DNA from: Artocarpus heterophyllus
Lineage: Eukaryota > Streptophyta > Magnoliopsida > Rosales > Moraceae
Reading direction: 5' to 3'
Length of the DNA: 64,000 bases
Assembly (NCBI GenBank): GCA_025403435.1
Contig: CM046345.1
Coordinates: 5,016,264 to 5,080,263 of the forward strand
This document shows, in pieces, positions 34,205 through 47,133 of this stretch. Below the pieces are notes generated by a model. The model saw nothing but the letters and a program-made list of their open reading frames with translations. It was not told where the DNA came from and searched no databases. Both the position numbers and the translations under genes were made by a program. Each line of letters starts with the position of its first letter. Within the stretch, counting starts at the first letter, position 1.

Positions 34205-37200
34205 TGTTACATCGTGAATTTTAAATAAAATTAATCTTATGCCTAACTTAAATTATTAATGTGCCTAATTAATTAAAATGGTTGATTGCATGATTTAGGT
34301 TGCATATAATCTTGTTATTTTAAAATTCTGGCCATAAATGTAAATTTCACCATTTTGAAACCCATTTAGTCAACTCAGCATATGCCACACACCTGTACTT
34401 ACCAAACTACCATCACTAGATTTCCCCACACTTACACGTTGAAACAAGCCAAGAAAAGCCAAAATTGGCCTTCTCAAGTGATCAAATCTGAAGCAAACAA
34501 AGCATGCTTAGGGCCTGTTTGGCACAGTTTCTACTTCCTTCTAGTTAGTAGAAGAAGAGAAGTAAAAGCTATAGCTTTTCAACAAGTGTTTAGAACTATA
34601 TTTTAAAAGAGTTTTAATTAGTCAAAATATTTTCAATTATTTTTTCAAGTTACAAAAATGTTATATTTAAATTTATAATGTATTATTGATACTCTGATAT
34701 AAGTTTCAAGTCGATTTCAGAAGTACTTTTTTGAGAAGCTATGTGGCTTTGACAGGAAGCACATCTAGAGAGCAAAAACTCTTCTGACAGTTCATTCAAA
34801 CACTTCTAGAAATAGCTTTTAGACTCAGAAAGTCAAAAGTAGCTTTTAGGAAGCCCTTCAAAATAGGCCCTTAGTCTTTTTTAAAACTTGAACCCCACCA
34901 CCTAATAAAGACCTATATCCCTTTCTCTCTTTGTCCACATGTTTCTTTCTTTTTCCCACTTTGCCTCAACGTCTCTCTCCCCTACTTCTTCACTCAAATT
35001 CACATACATATTCAAAAGGCCAACTCTCTTTAAAAAGAAAAGAAAAGAAAAGAAAAGAAACAAATCTTGAATAAAAGATAAGAGCACATGGTCATTCTCC
35101 TATACTCTACATGTTCTCTTTTCCCAACTCCTCCACAACTACTCAGACAAAGATTCCCACTCACCACACACTCTCTTTTTCCTTATTCCCACACCAGTCA
35201 CACACTCTTTCACACACTATCACATGCCTTTGATCAAATCATCTCAAAAACCCATACTATCACAAGCCTTGAACTTTCAAAACCCATAGAAAACACTCAT
35301 ATGCAACTTTCACACCCACTCCCTCTCACTCTCTTACTTCCACGTCTCTCTCTGTCTCTCACTTTCACTCTCGGATTTCAGGCCCTAAACACACAAAGAG
35401 ACTAGAAAGAAATCACTCCCTTAGGCCTCATCTCTCCATCAAGACAAAGCTTAACCTTGATCTCCTTAAAGTTTCAAGGTTGGTATCTCAAGTCTAAAAA
35501 CTGGGTTTTTTTCTTCCTCTTCCTGTAATCTTAATTTATTTGCCTATGAGATTGTGCTTTATTTTTCTCATTTAAAAATCTAGACATATAGTTTATATTA
35601 ACATGCATATTTTATTTTGCAAAATTATTATGCATGTTGGACAATTTTGTAAGTATGGTGTTGAATGTTAAAAATTATGATTTAGTTTGGTTATAGGTAA
35701 TTTGGGAATGCTTTATTCTGTGTATGCATGTTCAAAATCATGCATGCATGCTTTGACTATTGATGAACCTTAGTTTTGAGTTTGATGATTTTATTGTATT
35801 TTAGGGCATGAAAAATTAGCGAAAAATATTTAACTATGTTCCAAGATATTTGATCAAGCGTTTGAAATATTTTACTGCATTAAAAATCGATTTGAATCAA
35901 GAAAGTCTGATTTCAAAAACAAATAGCAATTTTCGGTTTACTACAGTAACCCCGTGTGAACATTACTATGTGAATAATTGTGTGTGAACAGTACCTATGT
36001 TGTGAGCAGTACATTGTGAACAATACTGGTCAAGGGATTGTGGCCTAAGTCATTGCCGATTCTATTTAAGCCCTTCAGACCTCCCGACATGCTAGTTCGC
36101 TTTCTTGCCATTTTAAGACCTATAAACATTTCCAAACCCATCTTGAATATGTTTTGAAAACCTTAAAACTCAATTACACTTGCATAATTATTTTACACAA
36201 AAAGGCACACTAATAGTCAATTTACACATAATACGGGATTATAGTTTGATTTTATTCTTACTTGGTTATCTGCTAATTTTATTAGAAACTTCTTAAGGTT
36301 GAGACAACGTTAGGAACTTACGTTTATTATTGATTGCACTTGTGAGACTTAGAGACTATCGGTAGATAATATTTCAAAGAGTTAGGAGTTCTAATCCTTT
36401 CTTTAGTAACCATGTTTTGAATGATATTGTTGGCTCTATTGTTCAACTTTATGAGATGAGCAAATTCCAAATAAATTGTTTGTGAAATGTTGTTTCTTAT
36501 CACTAAATGTTTGTGAAAGGGATATGTATATAAATATTATGATATTTTAGAAAAAGAATTTAAAAATATGCTTTAGACTTGGAATAAAAATAATTTTAAG
36601 CATAATGGTTTCTAAACGTCACCGAAGAGTAGAGCTCTCGATGATAGGCTTTTATGTGCCATAGAGATTAGGTTATGAGATATAACCTTAAGGCAGGCCC
36701 CTAAACCTCAATCGGGGCATTCTGTAGCGTGGGCGATTGGTAAGAACACTATAAGTATGTTGATATATGATATATGTATTGTTGAAACCTGAGGCTTGGA
36801 CCGCTTTATCTCTCTTTACTTGATTATTTAAATGTTCATGTTTTAATTATTTGTTTGATATGCAAAGTTTATTAAAGAATATCCTATTGGCCCTTTCACT
36901 TATTTTTCTTTATTTTACTTAACCCTCATTCAGGTGGTAAAGAACGGTGCTGAATGAACTGTGGCAATTGCAGTTTTCGAGGTTGAGACGTACCTTGTGT
37001 TGTTACATTTTTCCCATTGTAGTTATTTTAGGCTTTCCAACTTTCTTTTCTATTATGGGCTTCCTTTTAACTTTTTGGATTGTGGTTTGATGTCTATTGT
37101 ATCGTGGAGGTGATGTTTATGTTTATTTTTGTTATATGCTTGGATCTGGGATTTCAATGTGGATTCCTGAACTGATGTTGAAGTAGAATTTTTAATTTCA

Positions 37201-37536
37201 TGCAGTTGTGATGTTATATTCTCTTAATATGTGTTTCGATAATTTAATTAAATTATACGGTAAAACCTTTCAGAATATAAAAATTATAGGCTTAGGAATT
37301 CACTCAACTTAAAAACAAAATATTATTTTCCTTAGTAATACGTTAACTTCTAGTATTATATTTTATATCGATCTTGGTTTGATAAAAATAAAAATGGTTT
37401 TATTGCGACATTTTAATAAACTAAATTATACAGCTTTATGGCATTTAATTTTGATCTTTTGAAAAGTCACTCTTAAACTTAATTTATTTTTCTTAAACCG
37501 AGCCTCTACGTCGTACCCCGGTTTCAGGTTATGACA
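34205..37536 (+). mobile_element. Large solo LTR, gypsy-like, carrying a nested MITE
   Basis: Starts TGTTACATCGTGAATTTTAA and ends GTTTCAGGTTATGACA. The organisation parallels family G LTRs: TGTaAC start, CT-rich tract (35100-35395), AGGCAGGCCCCTAAACCTC block near 36692 (compare CAGGTCCCGAAACCC in family G), GGTGG near 36932 and a CGTACCCCGG...GACA end. Without the MITE it is about 3.0 kb. The flanks GTATG and GTACT share only three bases, so a clean 5-bp duplication is not shown. No gag-pol adjoins it. Confidence 0.65.
34511..34870. mobile_element. Tourist-like MITE (PIF/Harbinger)
   Basis: The ends GGGCCTGTTTGGCACAG and CAAAATAGGCCC are terminal inverted repeats, flanked by the 3-bp duplication TTA (34508-34510 and 34871-34873), the target preference of PIF/Harbinger elements. 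It is 360 bp with no coding capacity and internal AGCTTTTAG / CTAAAAGC-type inverted phrases. It lies inside the solo LTR, so it inserted later. Confidence 0.85.
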
Positions 37537-37620
37537 GTACTCATAGTACTATTACATTCATTATGTATGCTTAATAAATAAGTTGATACAGACATGACTC
37601 GTTAACACGAATTGTCGCCT

Positions 37621-38300
37621 CTATCTGAACTCCCATGGTTAAATAGCTCAAAATAGTCTTAATCTCAAGTAAAAGGGGAGGGAAACATAGATAAGTATTT
37701 ATAAGAATGGTCTTTTGTTTGCAAAATTAATTGCTTACACATGTGAAATGGGGATGAAAATTAAAAGGGGATTGGATTTGCACTTTCATAGAAAAGGCAT
37801 TTATGGATTGTGTGTAGTACTCCAAAGATAAGTTCAAGGCGTCTTCGCGATCAATTGATGGAGACGCCAGTTACGCATGCATGGGAAGAGGATGGGTGTG
37901 AATGAGTAAAAAAAAGCTACAAAGCTGGAAAGAGTTCTTATACAAAGATAAGCTTTAAAAAAAATGTCTTTCCCTAAAATTCACAAAAATACAATTGGAT
38001 AAGTTCTTATCAATAGTAGAACAACACTAGATCAAAACCCAAAGGTTTTCTGCTCTTGACCAAGCAAAGTCTGGACATCCACACGCCAATTGGTGTTTTA
38101 GGAAGGCAACATTATTGCAAGCTATTTGCTTAGATGAATTCAACTGTCTATAATCGACTAATTTTGGGCAACATATGTGGCTCATTATTTTGTTTTCTTT
38201 ACCCTTTTTTTTTTTTTTCCTTTGGTTTAAAGTTTGACTTTGTACTTTCAAACCGTCTAATCCGTTTAGTACGTAGGCTCAAAACCGTTTAAGTCAATAC
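37621..38300. other. Intergenic spacer
   Basis: AT-rich sequence with a T-run near 38205; no gene or repeat recognised. Confidence 0.45.
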
Positions 38301-38592
38301 AAACTATGAAAGCAGTTTAAACTAGAGTTTAGCGGAGTAATAACTAAAGCCAGTTTAAAATATTTAGGTAATTTTAAACTAATCAAAACAACTAAAATCT
38401 AAACTTTGCCTCCTTCCCCTGTAAGTTCACATGGTCTGAACTATAATCCAAACTATAAAAGCGGTTTAAGCTAGAGTTTAACGGAGTAATAATTGAAGCC
38501 AGTTAAAAATATTCAGGCACTTTTAAACGAACCAAAACAACCAAAATCCAAACTTTCCCTCCTTCCCCTATAAGTTCATACGGTTTGAAACA
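38301..38592 (+). repeat. Tandem duplication, about 149-bp units
   Basis: Unit 1 (38301-38449) and unit 2 (38450-38592) share AAACTATRAAAGCRGTTTAA, GGAGTAATAAYTRAAGCCAG and CCTCCTTCCCCTRTAAGTTC in order. They differ at scattered sites. No coding potential. Confidence 0.8.
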
Positions 38593-38903
38593 TTTTCTAC
38601 TGTAAAAAGCCATTCTCACTTTCGTTTTCCTTTCACAAACTATAATTGTCCAAACACCGTTTCTCATTTTAAAATTAATGCGATGTTTTATTCTCATTCT
38701 AAACTTTTACGTTTTAAACATCAGTTTAAAACTATCATTTAAACCACACAATTTAAAATTCTTAAATCAAATCATAAAGTTCTAAACCGCATTATTCTAA
38801 ATTCATGCACCAAACGAACCCAAACATTAAATCAAAAGGATCAATTGGATAATGGTTTAATATCTTTTTTGAGAATTCGAATTCAGTTTTGTGTAGGAAT
38901 AAT

Positions 38904-40165
38904 CATTAGCATTCCTAAAAGGCACTAGGTGCCGTTTCCAAATTTGGAACAATTCGTTCTCGTTTCCTCTTCCTCTTTTTTTTTTTTTTTTTTTTTTTTT
39001 GCTATTTCACTTTATAATTATTGTTTTTTTTTCTTTCCAATCTTAGTATTTTTAAAATACATCATTAAAATTTTATCTAAACTTTTCTATTGCTTTTCAT
39101 TGTCCTGTTATTTTGTCCCTATCAAAATAATTCTTTTCAAATATGCCTTTAATTGTTTTACAATTGCTTATTCAGAATATTCTTATTAAAATATGTTATT
39201 GGGTTTCTCTAATTGGCCTATTATGACAATTTTTCCCCTAAAATGCATCTTGTTTAGGGAAATGTGCCTTCTTTTAAGGATTTTTTTACATCATCTTTTC
39301 ATTTTTTTTCCTAATCATAAATGTATTCTCTCTAATTTGTTTTTGTTGGGCAATTAAAATGCGCTTTTCTCGTGTTTGCTCCTATAAGTAATTTTTTTCA
39401 TATATGCTCTGTCTAACTTTTTTACAATTTTTATTTTGCCAAAGATCCTCTATAGTATCATCATTTTTTAACGTGCTTATTTCAATTAGTTTTTTTTTTT
39501 TTTTTCCCACGTGGTCTTTCATTAACATTCCTAAAAGGCGCTAGGCGCCGTTTCTAAATTGGGGGCGATTTGTCCCCGTTTATTTTTTTTTATTTTTTTG
39601 CTTTTTCACTTTATAACTATTTAAAAAAAAAAACTATATTTCTTGTTTTTTTCTTTTTCTTTCCAATCTTATTTTTTAAAAAAAGATACATCATTAAAAT
39701 TTTATCTAAACTTTTCTATTGCTTTTTATTGTCTTGTTATTTTGTCCCTATTAAAATATTTTTTTTCAAATGTTCCCCTGATTATTTTACAATATCATTT
39801 TTTATTGCTTATTCAAAATATTCTTATTAAAATATGTTGTTGGGTTTTTCTAATTGGCCTACTGCAACAATTTTTCCCCTAAAATGTATATTTTTTAAGG
39901 AAAATTTGCCTTCTTTTAAAGATTCTTTAAGTCATCTTTTCAATTTTTTTTCCTAATTATAATTATATTCTCTCTAATTTTATTTTTTTTGGGGGCAATT
40001 GAAATTAATGCGATTTCCCATTATTTGCTCCTATAAGTAATTTCTTTCATATGTGCTCTGCTTAATTTTTTTTCTACAATTTTTATTTTGCCAAAGATCC
40101 TCTATAGTGTCATCATTTTTTAATGTGCTTATTTTAATTAGTTTTTTCCCCCACATGATCTTATC
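38904..40165 (+). repeat. Tandem duplication, about 617-bp units
   Basis: Copy A starts near 38904 (ATTAGCATTCCTAAAAGGCA) and copy B near 39521 (ATTAACATTCCTAAAAGGCG). Matching landmarks continue: TTTCACTTTATAA, ACATCATTAAAATTTTATC, TCTATTGCTTTT, CCAAAGATCCTCTATAG. Both copies are T-rich on the plus strand. Short hydrophobic open frames in them are by-products of poly(T). A hairpin GGCAC-TAG-GTGCC in A corresponds to GGCGC-TAG-GCGCC in B. Confidence 0.85.
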
Positions 40166-41110
40166 GAATGATATTTTTCAAGTGTGCTTCTATTTAATTT
40201 TTTCATGCGTGTATTCCTTATCATTTTAAAAGCGATACTTATAAAGATTGTTTAGTTAGTTGTGTCTAAAATAACAACTAACTAATATCCTTATTGTTGA
40301 ATACGTTAAAAAAAAACTACAGTGATAAAAACTTTAACACATAAATTGAGCCTACAAAATGACCCTCCAAGTGCTTAGCATGTGTGTTCAACTAGTTTAT
40401 ATAAAAGTAGTTATAAGCGAACGACAAGACGCTTAGTTTAAACGCGTAACAAACTTGATTTTACAAGGTTTTTTTTTTTTTTTTCCTTTTTCTTTTCTTT
40501 GCTTTGCTTTTCAATCTATTTAGGCTGAGTTTAGAATGCAAGATTTGATAGGAAGGATTATGGTTGTGGAGTATTAACTGGATTGGGTTGAATAAGAAGT
40601 ACATTGAATATTACATTATATTTAATATTAAATAACCCTAAACCCTATCAAGTTTCAACATTTACAGGAAAATAATTCTAAATAAAATACAAAAAAAAAA
40701 AAACCCTACTTGTGTAGGTGTGCATTCAATGCGAAAGGCAAAGAGGGTTAAGAGGGAATGACCCACCAAGGAGATGAGTTCGAGTGTTTAAGAGAATAGT
40801 TAAAATTGAAAATCTTGGTTTAAAAACTATACCATATAAGAGCTTTACATGTAACCACCTTTTGCTTTTTATTGTAGTTGCTTCATATTATTTGTTGGTC
40901 GGAACCAAGACGCCAAACAACCCACTAAGAACCCACTAAGAATATTGTAATTTTGTGGACTCGTATCTTTAATCCAGTCCTCCAAACACAGCCTTGGATT
41001 TTTTTTTCTCTCCTCTTCAAATTGTGGCATTGATGAAGCTCATAGACAAAAGCATATGTTGAAATGTAGAACTGGTTTGAATGATTTTATCTATTAAATC
41101 TGTAATACTA
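40166..41110. other. Intergenic region downstream of SNF12
   Basis: AT-rich with a T-run (40467-40484), an A-run (40688-40700) and a degraded copy of the dispersed MITE family (40800-40925). No gene seen. The SNF12 3'UTR probably begins its 3' limit near 41100. Confidence 0.5.
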
Positions 41111-41156
41111 AGCAAAAGTCAGAAAATATGCAGCCCTTTTCCCTCCTCCTGAGTAA

Positions 41157-41240
41157 ATGTACCGCCATCACTCCAACATGGAAGGCATAAATTTGAACTG
41201 CGCCTCCCCCCACCCCCCCAAAAAAAAAAAAAAAAAACTA
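41157..41240. repeat. C-run/A-run tract in the SNF12 3' region
   Basis: A (C)n/(A)n junction (CCCCCCACCCCCCCAAAA..., 41206-41237) follows ATAAATTTGAACTGCG, which looks like a B-box remnant. It may be the tail of a SINE in the 3'UTR. Low certainty. Confidence 0.35.
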
Positions 41241-41364
41241 ATAACACTGAAATACCCAGGATGTGAAAGGAACCAAGTAGTAACAAAACAAATAACATGT
41301 CAATTGACAAGTTCTACAATCCTACAAGCCTATCAGCTACTGACAAATAAGCAATCCCTTTCAC

Positions 41365-43813
41365 TCAGGTGCTTCCAGGAGCGTCACTTCCAGCAGATTT
41401 TCTGTTCAGGTAACGAATGACAGCATCTTCAACCCTGTAGATTCATGTCACAAAAGAAACAAAATAAAAAAAATATAAAATAATAAAATAATTAGAGTTA
41501 GCTCTCATCACATGGACTCCAAACAAAAAGATGCTTAGAAGATGAGATCAAGCTGGGGTTATTTTAGCTAAGATGCTGCTTTACACAGCTCCAAGGATCC
41601 AATCTCCACAAACTTGTGGGAAGAAAGAGCCAATATTAGGCTGGTTGTATTTTAAATTTTGCAGGTTTCTCAGTATCATACATGTTATGGACCAAATGAA
41701 TAATAATATGCAATATGTTTGAGTTCACTTCCCCAGAGCCACCCACTTGGTGAATAACCAAGGGTTCTAAGCTTCCCAAAGACTCTAGGGTTCGGTGGGG
41801 CTTGAGCCCGCTGAGCGGAATTGGGAGGATTTTTGGGCAACAAAAAAAATATTGGCTGTTATAATGTGACTCAATGAGGATTTTTGAAGGACAACAACAA
41901 CAAAAAAAACACTCCATCTTGGTTGTAATAATGACTCAACAAGAGACACAACAGGTACAGAACAGTGGCTCAAAAATGCCTAGGTCACAATTTTTTGAAT
42001 CTACAGGATTCTTGGTATGGAAGAGAACTGACACTAACTCACTCGCCCAATATCAACAAGGGGAGCACTAATACAGTCTCAAAATGGTAATGAGAAATTT
42101 ACTTGGCAACCAGAGGAAAACTATATGGTCGATTCAAAATGAGATGCCATCAAGTGGGAAATGCTTAGTACATGTGAATCATAAATAAGTAGAAAACCAT
42201 ATCTTCAAACGAAAATAGCCAATGGAAATATAGAGAATAGAAGGTTACCATGGTTGATTATAAAAATCAGAACGGCGCTCCTTTTCTGCGTTTTGGCTAG
42301 CGTCTCCAGCGACAAGCTTCAAGTCTTTACTCTGAGAAGCAATAAGAGTATTAATAAACTCTGCTGGAGATTGACTGAAACCAAGAAAGAACGCCCGCCG
42401 CCTCCTGTGTTCGTTAATCTTCTTTATCGATGTGGAAATCAATTCGACGCAAGCATCGATCTCCTTATTCTTGTCGGTATTTCCCAAGAACGAAGACAAC
42501 TCCTTATCTAGAGGAAGTGGCACATCAACCAGTACATCATAACAGGTGGTTCCAGCTGGACAGTTTCCTGAAAGCTTAATTTTATGTTCCAGATGTATAG
42601 GCTGTGGCGGACTCAAATGCTGCGCTAACTTGAGCGAAACCATGGTGAATTTCATCTTTTCTTCCCCAAAAACTTTCTGAAGAGGAGGATCACACATGAA
42701 AGAAGTAGGGTCACTAGGGATCTGCAACTTCCTAGCTTTAACATAGTGCCAAATTGCAGCCATGACTCTAGTACGGGTTTCGTCCTCAATTCCAAGAACT
42801 TCACTCAGCGCTTGAGAAAGTTTAAATTTCTCTGGCACATAATTCATTTCCAGCCTTATCATTGCAGAGAATTCTTTATCACCTTTTCGCTTGACCTCAA
42901 AGCCGTCATGAAGAACCGGCGAACGAGAACTTTCCCACAGAATCACATGGTTATCTGGATAAAGGTTTTGGTCCAAGTATATGGTAATCTTCTTGAAAAA
43001 AGAAGAGAACTTTGTGCTCCACTTAGGTGTCATTCCAGAAACCACAGGATCTTTTCCATCTTCCAAGAGTCTCCCAACTATCTTAAGCGACCAAGTAGGG
43101 GGATCTGCGTTCTTGTTTCCAGGCGTACTTTGTCTCTGATTCGCAAAGGTGTTGAATACGTAAATCCTTAGCGTTTTCTGGAAACGGGGAGAGATTTTAA
43201 AGGACTCCTGGATGTCGATCTTCATCCTCGCCAAAGCAGCATCAACACGAGCCTCAAACTCAAGCAACTGAGTATAAAGTGCAGACTCAGGCAAAAGGGA
43301 CGCAATCTTATCCGGTATCTGTTTATCAGGTAGCTTTCGCTTCTTCCTACGAGCAGCCGGGGTCAGCTCCATGGTCTTAAATGGTGAACTCGTATTCGCA
43401 TTGGATGAACTGGGAGGCCGAGAGGGCGGCTTTTGGTTAGCCCTCTTTGCGCTTCCCGTCCCAGGTGTCGCCACAGGAGGCGAGGACACACCGGCACTGC
43501 CAGCATTGGCACCGTGCAATTGGGCAAGGGAGTTTGCTTGAGCCTGCAACCGAGCTTGGAATTGGGCATGCGCGGCATGAGCCTGTGCTTGCGTGTGCGC
43601 AGTCACAAATTGAGACTGAGCAAGTGCCTGTGCTTGAGGCTCAGACAACTGAAAATGGCCCGGAAAATGAGACCCGCTTTGTGTTTGAGGTTGTGCTTGA
43701 GAAAGAAGATGGGGCTGGGGGTTCAAAGGCATAGTTTGTGGAACTAACCCTGAATTACCAAAATGTGGTGGCACCCCAACATTCTTCACCTGATTGTTAT
43801 TGTTCATTGACAT
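41365..43813 (-). CDS. SWP73: SWI/SNF complex subunit SNF12 / SWP73 (BAF60 homologue)
   Basis: Two coding exons on the minus strand, 43813-42249 and 41434-41365, split by an 814-bp GT-AG intron, give 544 residues, close to the usual plant length. Residues 1-125 are Gln/Ala/Pro-rich and low in complexity. A basic patch [14 protein letters not shown] follows. The SWIB/MDM2-type domain lies at about 318-395 ([18 protein letters not shown] to [10 protein letters not shown]). The C-terminal region ends [18 protein letters not shown]. The protein is an accessory subunit of the nuclear SWI/SNF ATP-dependent remodelling complex and links the ATPase to transcription factors. The small last exon completes a Trp-Val junction (PW|V) and preserves the frame, so the intron is real. 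ATG 43813 is the first of two close in-frame Met codons (MSM). It is transcribed away from the RPL17 copy that starts 958 bp upstream. Confidence 0.95.
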
Positions 43814-44771
43814 TGTGCAATCTTTAATACCAATCTATTCCACCAAAAAAACCATGAACCCTAGTTCAAACCACTCAGAAGCTTCTAGATTCCCAAACCA
43901 AAATTCAATCTTGGGCTTTTCTTGCTCATAAACTCTCTCAAATAATCCCCGAAAAAAAATCACAATCTGTAAAACCAAACTATTCCATGAAAAGACACAA
44001 ACCCTTTAGCCAAAAATAAAATCCAAACTTGGGTTCATCTCTCTTTCTCTCCCTCAAAAACTTTCTATCAAAATTTCTGGATTATTTGCACCAAAACACT
44101 TTCCAATTGTTCTGAAAAGTTGAAAATTTCCCAACAAGAATTTTCCACAAAGCTTTGATTACTGGCTTCTTCAGAAGAAGTACTGAAAATCCTAATCAGA
44201 AACAAACCCAGAAAGCCAAATCACGCAATGAAAACCATATGAAACAGAAATTCACATTTCTGTTTCGAATTTATCCGAAACTCAGAGAATTCCCCGTCAG
44301 AAGAAATTTGAAAGAGCGAACGACAAATTATAGAATGAATATAGAAAAAAACAATTTCAAAAGAAAATAAAAAACTAAAACGAAAAATAAATAATTATAA
44401 TTATAATTAAAATAATATAAATAAAAAATAATTAAAAAAAATCTTACTATTCTTTTCTGTTAATGCGTTCCCTCTGCTTGGAGATCGGCCATGGACCCAA
44501 CTTCCCCCACTCTCCTCCTCCTCCTCTTCCTCTCCGCCAATATATGGAGTTCACGAATTTACAATTTTGCCCCTTTTAGCAAAACGATGTCGTTTTTGTG
44601 TAGAAGTAATCCAAAAAGAAGAATAATCTGAAGGTCTAAACCCTAGCCAAAACCAATTCGTAGGGTTTGTTTCTCTCTCTCTCTCATGCATCCCAGAAAC
44701 CCTACAATTTTCCTGGGAACTTGGAGAGAGAAGGTTTAGTCGGAAGCTGTAGATCAGCCATCCGATCAGCC
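43814..44771. promoter_or_regulatory. Shared upstream region of SNF12 (-) and RPL17 (+)
   Basis: A 958-bp interval between divergent start codons. On the RPL17 side it has telo-box motifs typical of translation genes: AAACCCTA at 44637-44644, its inverse TAGGGTTT at 44661-44668 and AAACCCTA again at 44697-44704, with a CT-rich leader (44672-44684). The SNF12 side holds a long AT-rich probable leader. An A-rich tract (44360-44445) separates the two halves. Confidence 0.55.
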
Positions 44772-46607
<1,836 letters not shown>

Positions 46608-47133
46608 GCGGAAGGCACAGCGTAGTTGGAATCCTGAGTTGTTTTCAGCACCTTGGAAAATTTTTCTTTGCTTCAATTTTGTGTTCTGTCAAACCTCAAG
46701 CTTCTTCTTTGAGACACCTTTTTGCCGTTTAGAGCCTTCTTTTTTTTTTTTTTTTCTTTTTTTCAAGTTTTCTGAGACCTCTTCAATGGGAGTTCTTTTT
46801 ATGAGTTAGAAATTCATGTGCGGACCAAAAAATCAAAGTGTTTATGTCATAAATTTTCCCGTTTCTTTCAGTGTGCTTGTCTTCTTCGTTAGTTGGATTG
46901 GATTACTGTGTGCATGTTAGAGAAGAAATCAATTGTTCTTCGAGAAATTAGTGGTGCTCAAAGGATGAGACTATGTCTGATATTTCTTTAATAAATTAAT
47001 TGGCCTTCCAATGCCTTTTTAGTAACTTGAAAACAATGTTAAATTTAAAGATGTAGCAATACGGGTAGTGACATGATAACTTGAACTAAACTATTGAATA
47101 TAGCACGGAATTTTGCTTTCATGGGTTAGTGTT
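46608..47133. other. RPL17 3' region and spacer
   Basis: Probable 3'UTR to about 46990 (T-run 46740-46755, AATAAATT near 46991) followed by spacer. No gene seen. Confidence 0.5.

Larger units (their letters stand above)
33048..37620. mobile_element. Old inverted-repeat element interrupted by a solo LTR
   Basis: The left end AGGTGGCAATTCATGTTGAC (33048) and the reverse complement of the right end, AGGCGACAATTCGTGTTAAC (ending 37620), match at about 28 of 38 positions. Subtracting the LTR at 34205-37536 leaves an element of about 1.2 kb. Its interior has only AT-rich sequence and the tandem block at 33539-34045. No flanking duplication is obvious. GGTGGCAATTC-type ends are familiar from plant non-autonomous DNA elements; the superfamily is not assigned. 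Confidence 0.55.

Noticed and set aside
38929..39830. Hydrophobic Phe-rich open frames
   Set aside because: Products of poly(T) tracts in a tandem duplication; no start context or domain.
43433..43747. Open frames opposite the SNF12 N-terminus
   Set aside because: Caused by the Gln/Ala-rich repeats of SNF12 read backwards.
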